This document shows positions 44,655 to 56,510 of a stretch of 64,000 bases of DNA, one piece after another. The translations under genes were made by a program, and so were the position numbers. Positions within the stretch are counted from its first letter, which is position 1. Each line of letters begins with the position of its first letter. Source of the stretch: Bufo bufo (taxonomy: Eukaryota; Chordata; Amphibia; Anura; Bufonidae); the NCBI RefSeq assembly GCF_905171765.1, contig NC_053390.1, positions 215,711,927 through 215,775,926 of the forward strand, read 5' to 3'. The notes under the pieces are model-generated. The model did not search any database. It was given only the letters and a program-made list of their open reading frames with translations, and had not been told where the DNA came from.

Positions 44655-45382
44655 TGCCTTAGCTAACAGCAAGCTCACACTTCAGAGACTTGCTCATTCG
44701 TCTCAATGGTGTTTGTAAAATGCAGATGAATGCAGCAGATTTTCTCACACTGACCTGCCACGTATGAACCTATGCTAACATGAGATTGGTGCATTTGGGT
44801 GCAGTTACCCATTATCAACTTCTAAATGTATGGAAAAAAAATAAATAAATGCCTTTGGCAACTTTTTTCCTCTGCGTGATAGCAAAGGCTAAAATTGTCC
44901 TCCGATGTGTACTTTAAAGGTGTGTATCATGCCTATATTTCATGAAAGTACGTAAGACTTCTATGAAAACACTTGGGGTTGTACTATATTTGATTATAAG
45001 ATGTCTGCAATGCAGCTGTATTTTTCTGTATATATTGCAGAGGCAATATCTATATCTCCTGCGGTTCTGCTTAGGGTTCTATAGTGATCCAAGTTTGGTT
45101 CATGTATGAATATTGCACCCATGGTATGAAGACTAAAATGCGTCGACATTACAGCCATCACAAACCGACCTAAATGTTGGTGATTTCTTAGTCACGTGAT
45201 GACCACATGTACCACTCAAAGCCCTATCCCAACATGTTAAAGGGAACCTGTCATCAATTTTATACTGAAGTCACCGAGGACAGCATAAAGTAGTGTCTGA
45301 CGTGCGGATTTGACTCGAGGGCTGGGCTGCAATAATTATAATGCTGGTTCTTGGCAACCACTTACCGTATTTTTTCGCTTTA
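44655..45382. other. No recognised gene
   Basis: Intronic DNA without identified repeats except AAAGGGAACCTGTCATCAA near 45240, a common MITE-like edge. Confidence 0.35.
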
Positions 45383-45385
45383 TAA

Positions 45386-45688
45386 GGCCTCATGCACACG
45401 ACCGTTGTGTGTTTTGCGGTCCGCAAACTACAGATGGCGTCCGTGTGCGTTCCGCAGTTTGCGGATCGGCTCAGACAGCCATTAGTATAACTGCCTATTC
45501 TTGTTCGCAAAACGGACAAGAATAGGACCGGTTATATTTTTTTTGCGGAACGGAAGCAACGGATGCGGACAGCACACGGAGTGCTGTCCGCATCTTTTGC
45601 GGCCCCATTGAAGTGATTGGGTCCGCATCCAAGCCGCAAATATGCGGCTAGGATGCGGACCAAAAACAACGGTCGTGTGCATGAGGCC
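45386..45688. mobile_element. PIF-Harbinger MITE with TAA duplication
   Basis: GGCCTCATGCACACGACCG and CGGTCGTGTGCATGAGGCC, perfect 19-bp ends; TAA at 45383-45385 and 45689-45691. It interrupts another repeat whose halves read CCGTATTTTTTCGCTTTAT and GACGCACTTTT. Confidence 0.95.
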
Positions 45689-45748
45689 TAAGACGCACTT
45701 TTTTTTATCAAGAAAAAAAATCTTGCTAAAAAGTGCCAGAGTCTTGGG

Positions 45749-46066
45749 CTACTTTCACACTTGCATTTTGGGCGAATCCGTCATCGAGTTGCAAAAACGT
45801 ATCTGTTACAATAATACAACCGCATGCATCCATCATGAACGGATCCGTTTGTATTATCTGTAACATAGCCAAGACGGATCCGTCATGAATTCCATTGAAA
45901 GTCAATGGGAGACGTATCTGTTTTCTATTGTCAGAGAAAACGGATCCGTCCCCATTGACTTACATTGTGTGCCAGGACGGATCCGTTTGGCTCAGTTTCA
46001 TCAGACGGACAACAAAACGCTGCAAGCACCAGAGCGGAATGGAGACTGATCGGAGGCGGGCAGCTC
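45749..46066. mobile_element. Harbinger MITE, right end truncated
   Basis: GGGCTACTTTCACACTTGC at the left; interior as in 13955-14530 and 11011-11425 (AACGGATCCGTTTG, GACGGATCCGTC). The right terminus is missing. Confidence 0.78.
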
Positions 46067-46130
46067 ACATGCTCTATTCAGTTGGGGAAACATGGAGGGT
46101 GTAAGTGTTGTTGAGGGAAAAGACCTTTAA

Positions 46131-46476
46131 AGCGGTTGTCTAGCTTTCACTAAGTGATGGACTATCCACAGGAATGCCATCTCTAGCTGATCGGTGTGGG
46201 TCAGACACCATGTACCCCGGCCAATCTGCTGTCCTGGTGTAGGTCCAGTGCCAGAACTAGACAGCACTGTCAACTGTGTACTGGAGGGAGCGCCTTACTA
46301 CAGCGCTGCTCTGACTGAGGGGAATGGTAGCACGTTGCAGTGATAAGCTCTGTCCACTATACAGTTGATGGCGCTGTGGAGTCCTGGCACCAGAGCTACA
46401 GCTGAACGGCGCAGTGTTGGACCCCCACCGATTAGCTAGCTGGTGTATCTCAAGAGTAAAACCTGGACAACCCATT
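46131..46476. mobile_element. TTAA MITE
   Basis: AGCGGTTGTCTAGC at the left and GGACAACCCATT at the right between TTAA sites (46127-46130, 46477-46480). The interior GATCGGTGTGGGTC/GACCCCCACCGAT pairs. Confidence 0.68.
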
Positions 46477-46611
46477 TTAAGTAGCGTGGCAGATTTGTTT
46501 GCAAAAATATCTACCACTTACCCATACATCTGAAAGTCATGCGAACAACTAAATGAATGCAAAATGAATGGATTTCCATTTTCAGAAATATAATACAGAT
46601 AGATGAAGGCA

Positions 46612-47110
46612 GATTTAGACGGGCTGATGGAAACGACCGTTTGTTGGAAAGTAAGTGTTCCTTCCCAATAGTCGGCTGGTCAGTCCAGTGAAGAAGACAT
46701 GCTGTGATTCTCCTCCAGAGGATGAGGGATGGCTATAATGATCCCTCGTCCCCTTAGGCCTCATGCACACGGGCCGTTGCCCGGCCGTATTGCGGCCCAC
46801 AAAACAGGGTCCGCAATCTGGAGCTGCGGAACGGAGGCACGGAAGCACTACTGAGTGCTTCCCTGGTGTTTCTGTCTGTGCCTCCGCACCGCAAAAAAAT
46901 AGAACATGTTTTATTTTTTTTGCAGTGCGGATGGATCACGGACCCATTCAAATTGCGGTCCCCAATGCCCGAACGGCCGCACAACGGCCGAGTGCATGAG
47001 GCCTTACAGAATCATTGTTTCTGGGCTGTAGATTGCTTTTTAAACAGCACGAACTGCCGCCCAGAAATGATGATTGGTCTGGCCTGCATGAATGAAAGGA
47101 TCACCTGATG
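46612..47110. mobile_element. Older MITE split by a Harbinger MITE
   Basis: Both flanks of the insert 46757-47003 match the uninterrupted element at 49429-49724: TGATCCCTCGTCC on one side, CAGAATCATTGTT on the other. Confidence 0.7.
46757..47003. mobile_element. PIF-Harbinger MITE with TTA duplication
   Basis: GGCCTCATGCACACGGGCCG and CGGCCGAGTGCATGAGGCC; TTA at 46754-46756 and 47004-47006. Confidence 0.92.
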
Positions 47111-47126
47111 GAGTGTTTCCAGGGGT

Positions 47127-47418
47127 GTACCTAGTCTTTCTGCTGCCTGAGGCAAAAACTGAAACTGCGCCCCAATGCCAATTTCTTAATCTAACCTCTT
47201 CCCTCCAGCCCTACTGTTAAAGACATACTTGGAAAACATTACATACAGAGCTACAAAGCATACAGGGTAATACAGCAACACATGGTGTGCCCACTGGGCT
47301 TCCCAATACTATACTGCAGCTATCAGATAATCCCCCCTTCTGCTGCTCCATCTTGTTCCTTACCTGGTGCTGCCTGAGGCAATCTCATCACCTCGCCTCA
47401 TTGGTGGTGCAACCCTGG
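47127..47418. mobile_element. hAT-like MITE
   Basis: CAGGGGTGTACCTAGTC at the left, GGTGGTGCAACCCTG at the right. The inner pair CTGCCTGAGGC occurs at both ends. Related to 28718-28900. The 8-bp flanks match only partly. Confidence 0.62.
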
Positions 47419-47593
47419 GAGTATCGCACATTTAGATGTCCAGAATATGGGGAACAAGCATTCACAGGAACTGTAGTTTCCGATAATCTGGGCGAATATT
47501 GGTTTGTCTAAATTCACCCAAAGTCTATAGTACATGCATCTGGTAATCAAGATCCTCTCTAAATAGATGGACTTGGAGGGGTGTTATGGTTTA

Positions 47594-47837
47594 GGCTACA
47601 TGCACATGACCTCGCTGTCTTTTGCGGTCCGCAAATTGCAGATACGCAAAACACAGCCTGTTATAAAAATGCATATTCTTGTCTGCTAAACGGACAAGAA
47701 TATGACATGTTCTATTTTTTTTTTTTGCAGGGTCCCGGAACGGAGTGCTGTCCCCATTCAAGTGAATGGGTCCGCCCCCGAGTCGCAAAAAATGCGGCTC
47801 TGATGTGGACCCAAACAACGGTCGTGTGCATGAGGCC
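47594..47837. mobile_element. PIF-Harbinger MITE with TTA duplication
   Basis: GGCTACATGCACATGACC and CGGTCGTGTGCATGAGGCC; TTA at 47591-47593 and 47838-47840. Confidence 0.88.
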
Positions 47838-47848
47838 TTAAGCATATA

Positions 47849-48028
47849 ATGGGGTCATTTATCAAACTGGTGTAAAGTAAGACTGGCTTAGTTACCCATA
47901 GCAACCAATCAGATTCCACCTTTCATTTTCCAAAGGAGCTCTGAATATGTAAGATGGAATCTGATTGGTTGCTATTATGGGCAACTAAGCCAGTTCTACT
48001 TTACACCAGTTTGATAACTGACTCCAAT
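47849..48028. mobile_element. Palindromic MITE
   Basis: GGTCATTTATCAAACTGGTG and CACCAGTTTGATAACTGAC. The inner arms GCAACCAATCAGATTCCA and TGGAATCTGATTGGTTGC are perfect complements. Confidence 0.85.
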
Positions 48029-48112
48029 AGTAAGTTACTCTTGGTGCAATTTTGCTGCACACTATCTGCGTTTATCCTTATGATTTTGTGATCTGTCTGT
48101 GTTGTTTTCTAG

Positions 48113-48235
48113 AAACCTTCATTCCTTCCAGTAGATAAGAATCTGTGCCGCTCATGTGACACGCAGGTGCATGGCGTGTTAGTCATCGGAGCTCTGCACC
48201 CGTCACATCACTTCATCAGGGCAAATAAACCGAGG
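48113..48235 (+). other. Exon-like open segment, function unknown
   Basis: GTTGTTTTCTAG precedes a 123-nt segment that is open for 41 codons in phase 0 and ends AGG|GTATGG. It does not resemble HIP1R exon 2. The frame also continues past the donor, so it may be chance. It lies in non-repetitive DNA between two MITEs. Confidence 0.15.
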
Positions 48236-48421
48236 GTATGGGCTCTAATTAAACTAATGAAGAGCGCACGGTTTATTCGGTCTGTATTGTTAATGGCAGC
48301 GTATGTAAATCAGGATAGCTTTGTTTTTTATCATCACTTGTTTTACACAATACCGTCCTTCTGTCAGGCAGCTGTCTGCGCTATACAGTGGAACCGGAAG
48401 CAATGTACAAAATACAGAATT

Positions 48422-48682
48422 GGGGCTCATGCACATGACCGTATGTATTTTGCGATCCACAAAAAAAACAGATCGTCCGTGTTTTATTTTATTTTTTTGC
48501 GGTTCCATTGTGCAAAACGGACAAGAATAAGACATGTATTTTTTTGCAGAACGGACATACAGACACGGAATGCACACAGTCATTTCCGTTTTTTTTTTTT
48601 TTTTAAAGACCCATTGAAGTGAATGGTTCCGCATATGGACCTGTAAAAAAAAACGGAACGGAAATGACTGTGTGCATGGGCC
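48422..48682. mobile_element. PIF-Harbinger MITE
   Basis: GGGGCTCATGCACATGACCG and ACTGTGTGCATGGGCC, with the inner GCGGTTCCATTG / CATTGAAGTGAATGGTTCCGC type arms. Target duplication eroded. Confidence 0.8.
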
Positions 48683-48969
48683 TTTATAATGATTTTGTCT
48701 CAGCTGTGCCACTCTCATTACATCTTCCCCATATGTGAACCCCCAGCACTTATAAAATAAAGCATTGCATCACATCGTATTACCAAAACTTAACCATTTT
48801 TTACTTTGTACAGTCCAATAATACAGTGGTGTATAGGTGGTACGTACAGGTCCACCTAAACAATACCAAAGACCCCTTTTATATTTAAATTGCTCGATTA
48901 TGGGTAGGTCTTCTAGGCTGTAGATCCAAACAAGCTGTGTCTTCATTTTATTAGACTGCTCAATAGGCC
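48683..48969. other. No recognised gene
   Basis: AT-rich spacer without repeat ends. Confidence 0.35.
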
Positions 48970-48972
48970 TAA

Positions 48973-49425
48973 AGCCCCTTGCAGACAAACGTGAGTGTGT
49001 TAGGTCCGGATGCATCCAGGAAAACTTGAACCATTTCGCAAGCAAGTCCATTCAGTTTAGTATGTGATCGCGTTCCGTTGTTCAGTTTTTATTGCACGGG
49101 TGCAATGCGATTTAAAGCGTTTTGCACGCGTGTCATAAAAAACTCTGAAGGTATACAAACAACATCTCTTAGCAACCATCCGTGGATAAAGGCATCACTT
49201 CCGCATTTGCTTGCGGATGCGATTTTTCACCGCAGCCCCATTCACATCTATGAGGCCAGCGTTGCGTGAAAATCGCAGAATATAGAACATGCTGCGATTT
49301 TCACACAACTCACAAGTGATGCGTGAAAACCAACACTTGTGTACACAGACCCCATTAAAATGAATGGGTCCCGGATTCCGTACGATTCCGTACCTTGCGG
49401 GATACTCGCTTGTGTGAAAGGGGCC
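48973..49425. mobile_element. PIF-Harbinger MITE, first of three abutting
   Basis: AGCCCCTTGCAGACAAACG and CGCTTGTGTGAAAGGGGCC; TAA at 48970-48972 and 49426-49428. Same family as the split copy at 53280-57190 (shared GAACATGCTGCGATTTTCAC). Confidence 0.85.
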
Positions 49426-49428
49426 TAA

Positions 49429-49724
49429 AGGTGCACTTACACCTACCGAGGAGCAGAGCGTTCTTTCCCGACAGTCGACTGCTCATTCAGTGAAGGCGGC
49501 CGCGTATTTACATGCAGCGATCTCTTCACAGTATGAGGACAAGGGTTCGTTATTGTGATCCCTCGTCCTCATACAGAATCATTGTTAATGGGCAGCAGAT
49601 CGCTGTTTAGACGGCACGAAACTGCTGCCCAGAAAACCATAATTTAGACACCTGCACCTTTACACGGGCAGATTGTTGGGAATGAGGGTAATCTGCCTGA
49701 TTATTGCATGGTGTAAATCCTCCT
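49429..49724. mobile_element. MITE, second of three abutting
   Basis: AGGTGCACTTACACCTACC and ATGGTGTAAATCCTCC. It starts directly after the TAA of its left neighbour and ends at the TTA of its right one. The inner arms CAGCGATCT/AGATCGCTG pair. Confidence 0.75.
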
Positions 49725-49727
49725 TTA

Positions 49728-50023
49728 GGGCTCATGCGCAGAAGCATATTTTTTTGTCCGTTCCATTCTTATTTTTTATTTTTGCTGCCTGTATGTGGAA
49801 CAATTCACTTCAATGGGGCCGCAAGAAAAGGAAATCTCTGCATGTGCGTTCCGTATCCACATGTCTGTTCTGCAAAACGTAAAACATGTCATTTTATGTC
49901 CGCATTACGCATTAGGATAGGACTGTCATGGGTTGGCCGTTCCGTTGCGCGAATTGTGGAACGCACACGGCCGTTATCTGTTTTTGTGGACCGCAAAAAA
50001 AAAACTGTGGTGTGCTTGAGCCC
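49728..50023. mobile_element. PIF-Harbinger MITE, third of three abutting
   Basis: GGGCTCATGCGCAGAAGC and TGTGGTGTGCTTGAGCCC; TTA at 49725-49727 and TAA at 50024-50026. The unequal flanks show that part of the target region is shared with the neighbour. Confidence 0.8.
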
Positions 50024-50313
50024 TAAATCGCCAAGCACTGATTTTGTCTCTCCAAATGTTCTGTTTTGCCCTTTTAGTGGCTTTTTATTTTTATTTTTAT
50101 TTATTTATTTATTTTCATTTTTTTTCTCTATGGGACAAGCATTGCATTAACAGCAAGAATAAATTGGGGAATTTCGGGAAGTTGTGAAGGTGAAGGACTT
50201 ATTGGCAGCTTTGATTAGAGCGCTTTGTTTATCCACTGGAGGTGAACTGAGGCTAGTAAACTGTGACTTTCAGCTCTTGATAATCTATGCTTCTTTTCTG
50301 CTCTAGCCTCTAA

Positions 50314-50625
50314 GGCCTCATGCACACGACCGTATTTTGTTTCCGTGTCCGTTACGTTTTTTTTGGCGGATAGGATGCGGACCCATTCATTTTAAATGGG
50401 TCTGAAAAAAACGCGGACAGGCACACCGTGTGCTGTCCGCATCAGTATGTCCGTTCCGTTGCTCCGCAAAAAAAATAGTGCATGTCCTATTTTTTTTCTA
50501 GTTTGCGGACAAGGATAGGCATTATTACAATTGGATCCGCAAAAAAATCGGATCTGTAAAAGAAACGGATGCATACGGAACGCCATCTGGACCGCATAAA
50601 CACATACAGTCGTGTGCATGTTGCC
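50314..50625. mobile_element. PIF-Harbinger MITE with TAA duplication
   Basis: GGCCTCATGCACACGACCG and CAGTCGTGTGCATGTTGCC; TAA at 50311-50313 and 50626-50628. Shares its right TAA with the next MITE. Confidence 0.92.
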
Positions 50626-50628
50626 TAA

Positions 50629-50950
50629 GGCTGAGTTCACATCACCGTTTAGCTTTCCGTTCTTCTGATCCGTTAGAGGAAGAGATGGAAAAAAAAAACA
50701 AAAACAGGATTCTGTAAAAAAAAATAACCGATCCTGTTGCATCAGTTGTCATCCGCTTGAGCCATTTCCGTCTGAGATCCGATTATTTTTTATTTTTTTA
50801 GGCAGAAAAAAAGTACTGCATGCATGGACCTTTTTTTCCAGTTAAAAAAAAAATAATGATCTCAGATGGAAATAGCTCAAACTGATGACAACTGATGCAA
50901 CAAGAGCTGTTTTTTTTTTTTTTTAACTAAATGGTGATGTGAACTCAGCC
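50629..50950. mobile_element. PIF-Harbinger MITE
   Basis: GGCTGAGTTCACATCACCG and ATGGTGATGTGAACTCAGCC. TAA on the left (shared) and TTA at 50951-50953. Confidence 0.88.
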
Positions 50951-50953
50951 TTA

Positions 50954-51851
50954 GGTTTAAAGATGCCATATATGTAACAATAATCACTTGCTCAAAACGA
51001 CCAATAATAGGACACCTCCTATTTTTTTATGCCCATTATTTACTGGCTGTTAAAGACCGTTGTGTGAATAGCCCCTTAGACTGCAATGGTCCTCTGTCGT
51101 GCTAATGTGGCCTTAGTAATTTCATCATAGATATAGGAATCGTTGGTCTTCTAAGTACACTGAAGTATATCTGGCTACAAAGGGCTCCTGCATGAAGACT
51201 GAGCAGCTCCATGTGTGCGGCATGCAGTGGACCGTGGCTCTGTATTTTTGTGTGCTATCTGACAGATAAAACGGCAGCATGCCTCTGTATGAAATTGTAG
51301 TTATATAGAGAAGCAAGAGACTTTAATGGTTATTCCTACCTGGACGTTAATGGCATATTCATAGGGTATGCCATAATTGTATGATATATGCAGGTTCTCC
51401 TCTGGCCCCTGCCGCTATGTTGAGAATGGAGTCCCTTGACCACCATCTCATGACTGCTGTGAATGGAGAGGTTGTCACCCATGCATAGCCCACCTTTCAC
51501 TTTCTGTGGAAGTTCTGAAAGTAGCTGAGCAACACTTTCTGTGGATATGCCATAAATGTCCAGCTGGGGAATAATGGGTTCTAGGGCAAGTCTGCCTAGA
51601 ACCCATTATTCCAGAGGACTTGGCTGTTGACTGCTGTCATGTGTGTTGCCAGCATAAGGCTATTTCACACACAGGTTCTTGCTGTTGTACTTTTGCACTT
51701 TTTAGTGGCTTATTTGGCTGTTTTGTAAAAACCCCAGCTCCAGATATTAGCTGAAGGTCTATGGGAAACATTGGTTACATGATACACCAGCATTTTTTTT
51801 TTTCCTCCTGGCTTGTTCTCAAAATTGCAGCATGCTAGAACTTATCACATC
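50954..51851. other. No recognised gene; possible repeat pieces
   Basis: ATATTCATAGGGTATGCCATA near 51353 and GGATATGCCATAAATGTCC near 51541 suggest an old inverted repeat. No coding evidence. Confidence 0.4.

Positions 51852-51905
<54 letters not shown>
51852..51905. repeat. (AT)n microsatellite
   Basis: Uninterrupted AT/TA dinucleotides for about 50 bp. Confidence 0.97.
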
Positions 51906-51910
<5 letters not shown>

Positions 51911-51972
51911 ATTATCATCATTTTATTATTATTATCATTCACCATGAAGAAAATGCATGTGGGCAAACACAC

Positions 51973-52256
51973 TGGGGGGTCATTTAACAAGGGACTTGCA
52001 ACCATTGGCAAGTCCACTTTGTGACTTTATATTGTCGCACGGGCCGTTGTCGAAATGTTTTCGACAGTTGGGGGGCGGGCAGGAGAGCATGACGGGGCAG
52101 GAGTTAAACAGGCGTGCATGTTGGGGCAAAGCTACATCAGCCTGGGGTTGGTGTAATTTTTGCACCTTAGATTAGCCTAGTTCATATGGGAAGAAATGCC
52201 AGTCTTTGCAAATGTGCCCCACTGCTTTCAAAAAGTGCAAATGGCCCCCCCAAAAA
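51973..52256. mobile_element. Probable MITE
   Basis: GGGGGTCATTTAACAAGGG at the left and AAAGTGCAAATGGCCCCCC at the right are loosely inverted. Interior GTCGAAATG/TTTTCGAC short arms. Confidence 0.5.
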
Positions 52257-52798
52257 AGCATGCTGTTATTCTGAAGTTGCTAAAGCCCCAAAACAACCAC
52301 CAGTGCACGTTGGTGTATGTGTAGGGACAACCTGAAATGTGCACATGGAGCGTCGCCTGTTTTCCTGAGATGGTGTAAACTGTCTAAAAGGCCGGTATGC
52401 TTTGACAGTGCTGTATATGTTATGTTCTGCAAGAAAATGCCTCCACATTTCCCATTAAGGTGTGCCATCCTTCTTCACTGGGACCTGGACTTTCGTCTGG
52501 AGCCAGTATCTAAAACAACCCGGGTCACAGGGATACAAGATTTGTGATATTGGTCCCTGGCTCTGATGCCTGTAGAATGCCCGATGGCCGTCTCCATACG
52601 TGTTGACATGTCTGTACACAATGCACATGTACGTCTGTATATACATCTGTGAGGATAATGTTATGGGGAGTTATTAAACGAATTCTTAGAAAAGCCCAAA
52701 TATTTAAAGTAAAGACTGAAGCCTGTTCTGTGAGATGAGAAGAAAGAATGAACGGGTTTTTGTTTCTTCTGGTGAGAATTTAAAACAAGATTCGAAGG
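52257..52798. other. No recognised gene
   Basis: No repeat termini or protein motifs recognised. Confidence 0.35.
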
Positions 52799-53000
52799 GG
52801 TATTCCGGTTATGTAAATTTATCCCCTTTCCATGGGATAGATGACTAATTAGATTGATGGGGGTCCAACCGCTGGGACCCCCACCCAGTCACAACAATGA
52901 GGTCCCTGTTCCCCTTGGAGCCTCCTAAAATATAAGGAGTGGCTCTGCTATCTCCAGAACTCCCATAGAAATGAATGGAGCAGAACGTACATGCTGACTG
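52799..53000. repeat. Dispersed frog-type repeat
   Basis: GGGGTATTCCGGTTATG opening followed by GGGGGTCCAACCGCTGGGACC, a block shared with 23040-23110. Confidence 0.55.
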
Positions 53001-54724
53001 GCCTGTCATGTCCATTTTGGGGTCTCTACTGGGTGCATGAGGCCTAAGGTTTAGATACATCCCTTTATATTGCTGGATATGTATAGTGGCAATACCCCAG
53101 TGATGACATATAGTTGCTATTCACAAAGTACAATAAGCCACCATCACTCTTCTAACATCTGGTGACGAAACAATTTTCTCAGCAACTTTTTTATTTTCTT
53201 GTAAGTTGTAGCCAAGTTGACGGAATGGCAAATCTGATTATTCGATGGCTTATAGAAGAGATTACCCACATGACCCTTAGGCTCCTTTCACACGGGCGTC
53301 CCGGATTTGCTCCGGATGCGTCGCGTGTGCATTGCGGGAAAACCGTGGCGAGTAGGCACGCAATTGCAGTCAGATGTTCAGTTTTTTTCTGCGCGAGTGC
53401 AATGTGTTTTGCACGCGCGTGAGAAAAAACTGATTGTGGTACCCAGACCCGAACCCGGACTCCTTCACTGGTTATAAGGGAAAATAATAGCATTCTTAAT
53501 ACGTGGATTGAGGGGTTTAAAAAAAAAAAAATGAACTCCCCTTATCCAATTGATCGCGCAGCTGGCATCTTCTTCTTTCAGGACCTGCAAAAAGGACCTT
53601 TGATGAAAGTAATCACGCTCACTTTTTAAGGACCAATTCAGGTCTGAAGTCACTTTGTGGGGCTACATAGTGGATATCCCCATAAATGACCCCATTGTAG
53701 AAACTACACCCCTCAAGTTACTCAAAACTGATTTTACAAACTTTTTTTAACCCTTTAGGTGTTCCACAAGAATTAAGGAAAATGGAGATCAAATTTTTAA
53801 ATTTCACTTTTTTGGCAGATTTTCCATTTTAATAAAATTTTTTTCTTTAACACATCGAGGTTTAACATCCAAACAAAACTCAATATTTTATACCCTGATC
53901 TGCGGTTTACAGAAACACCCCACATGTGGTCGTAAACTGATGTAAGGGGCACATGCAGGGCGCAGAAGAAAAGGAGCACCATATTGTTTTGGAAGGGCTG
54001 AACTGGTTTTTAGGATGCCATGTCCCATTTGAAGCCCGCTGGATGCACCCTTACAGTAGAAACTCCTAAAAAGTGACCCAATTTTGGAAACTAGGAGATA
54101 AGGTGCCAGTTTTATTGGTACTATTTTTGGGGTACATAAATTTTTAATTGCTCCATATTAGTTTTTTTGTGAGGCAAGGTACCAAAGGTTTTGGCACGGT
54201 TTTTATTTTTTTACAACATTCATCTGACAGGGTAGATCATGTGCTATTTTTATAGAGCAGGTTGTACGGATGCAATGATTATCATATATGTCTACTTTCT
54301 TTGTTTTTGTTTGTTTTGCATAATAAAGCATTTTTGAAAAAAATTGTTTTTGTGTCTCCATTTTCTGAACGCCATATTTATTTTTTATTTTTCTGCCAAT
54401 TGTCTTGTGCAGGGGCTCGTTTTTTGCAGGAAGAGTTGATGTTTTTAATTGGTACCATTTTTGGGTACTTATGATTTTTGATCATTCATTAGAACACTTT
54501 ATGGGAAAGGTGACCAAAAAATTTTTTTTTTTTAGCGCAGTTTTTATTTATTATTTTTGCAGCGTTCACCTGAAGAGTTAGGTCATGTGACATTTTTATA
54601 GAGCAGATCATTACGGATGTGGCGATACCTAATATGTATAATTTTTCTTATTTAAGTTTTACACATAATAGCATTTTGAAACAAAAAAAATGTTTTAGTA
54701 TCTCCATAGTCTGAGAGCTATAGC

Positions 54725-55752
54725 TGTGGCGAAACCACCTCGCCACTGGATGGTGGAGAAGCCTGGTTGCCAGCCTCTTGCCCCAGGATTATGGGCCCTC
54801 TCATTAGCCCATGCTAAACTTAAACCCCATGGCGATTTGACTGTTTGTGGCATCTGAGTGCTGTTCGGATATATTGAGCGCTCAGACCCAAGCCATCTGG
54901 GGATAAGTTGAATGTGGGGGTTCTGTTCAGATTGATAGGAGTTATGTATTTTTGTGTAGTTTTGCTGTTGTGGATTAGAGGTATTTTCTGTACCTAGTTG
55001 GCTTACCACACCCAGTTAAGCCAATTATCTCACACAGCCTAAGGCCGAGTTCACACGGGCCCGCAATGCACGATCGCCGGCCGTAGGTCAGCCGCATCGG
55101 ATCGCGGACCCATTCACTTTAATGGGTCCGCGATTCGGCCGTTCCGCTAAAAGATAGGACTTGTTCTATCTTATAGCGGAACGGAAGTACGGGACGTAAC
55201 CCCACGGAGGCACTCCGTAGTGCTTCCGAGGGGTCCCGTCCCGTGCGGCCGTTCCGCGATTCCGGATTTGCGGACCCATTGAAGTGATTGGTCCGCATCC
55301 GTGATGCGGAAATTCACACGGAACTGTGGCCAGGGTATTGCGGCCCAGCGATTTGCGGGCCCGCAATACGGCCACAGATCACACATGTTCGTGTGAACTT
55401 AGCCTAAAACTCTGTAAAAACTGGTTTTGGGCAGAAAAGCCATGCTTCCTTTGTTTACAAAGGACATTTACTAACTTTTGAACCCCTGGTCTAATTCGTG
55501 CCATTTTGGGATATGTTAAATGTCTGTGTTTACTGTAATGGTTGTGACATTGTATATTTGAATAGTGATGTCTGTCCACTGCTTTACCCTCAACACAGAG
55601 CTTGGGTCTCGTTCTTGGGGGGATTCACTGTATGCTGTTAGAGACTGATTGCTAGGAGTGTAAGCCGCTTGGTGAGTATCCTATTAGTCTGCTAGCAGCT
55701 ATTCGCGAGGTTCCATTCAGAGTTTTGGAGCATTCCCTTGTATGCCGTTACA
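54725..55752. mobile_element. Solo LTR with 5-bp TSD, itself interrupted by a MITE
   Basis: Starts TGTGGCGAAACC and ends GCCGTTACA, i.e. TG...CA, with ATAGC duplicated at 54720-54724 and 55753-55757. Without the MITE (55043-55404) the LTR is about 660 bp. A 5-bp duplication suits a Gypsy-type element, and the sequence resembles Gypsy LTRs I remember from frogs. No internal region remains, consistent with LTR-LTR recombination. Confidence 0.87.
55043..55404. mobile_element. PIF-Harbinger MITE inside the solo LTR
   Basis: GGCCGAGTTCACACGGGCC and CGTGTGAACTTAGCC; TAA at 55040-55042 and 55405-55407. The innermost, hence youngest, layer of this nest. Confidence 0.92.
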
Positions 55753-56341
55753 ATAGCTTTTTTTTGACCGATTGTCTTAGTTAGGATCTAATTTTTTGCG
55801 GGATGAGTGACAGTTTGGTACTCTTTTGGGGGGGGGGGGCATACGCCTTTTTGATCGCTTGGTGTTGCACTTTGTGATGTTAGGTGACAAAAATGTTTTT
55901 TCTTTTTTAGCACAATTTTTTTACGATGTTCACCCGAGGGGTTAGGTCATGTGATATTTTTATAGAGCTGGTTGTTACGGACGTGGCGATACCTAATTAT
56001 GTATACTTTTTTTTACCCACAATAATAGCATTTTTTAAACAAAAAAAAGATGTTTTAATGTGTCCATGTTCTGAGAGCTATTTTCTTATGTAGGGGCTTA
56101 TTTTTTGCCTACCATTTTGTGGGGCATACACCTTTTTGATCACTTGGTGTTGAACTTTTTGTGATGTAAGGTGACAAAAATGGCTTTTTTTGACTGATTT
56201 TTATTTTTTTATGGTGTGTTTATCGTACTGGGTGGGATCATGTGATATATTTATAGAGCCGACCGTCACAGACGCAGCAATACCAAATATGTTTATTTAT
56301 TATTATTTTTTTTCTATTAACATTTAAATTTAATTCCTTAC

Positions 56342-56510
56342 TTGAGGTTTTTTTTTTTACACTTTTTGTATTTTTTTTTTACACTTTTTTTTGTATTTTT
56401 TTTTTTTACACTTTTTGTATTTTTTTTTTACACTTTTTGTATTTTTTTTTACACTTTTTGTATTATTTTTTTTTACACTTTTTGTATTTTTTTTTTTTTA
56501 CACTTTGCGT
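56342..56510. repeat. T-rich minisatellite
   Basis: About seven imperfect units of TTTTTTACACTTTTTGTA with variable T-runs. The Phe/Leu-rich open frames here are low-complexity by-products. Confidence 0.93.
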
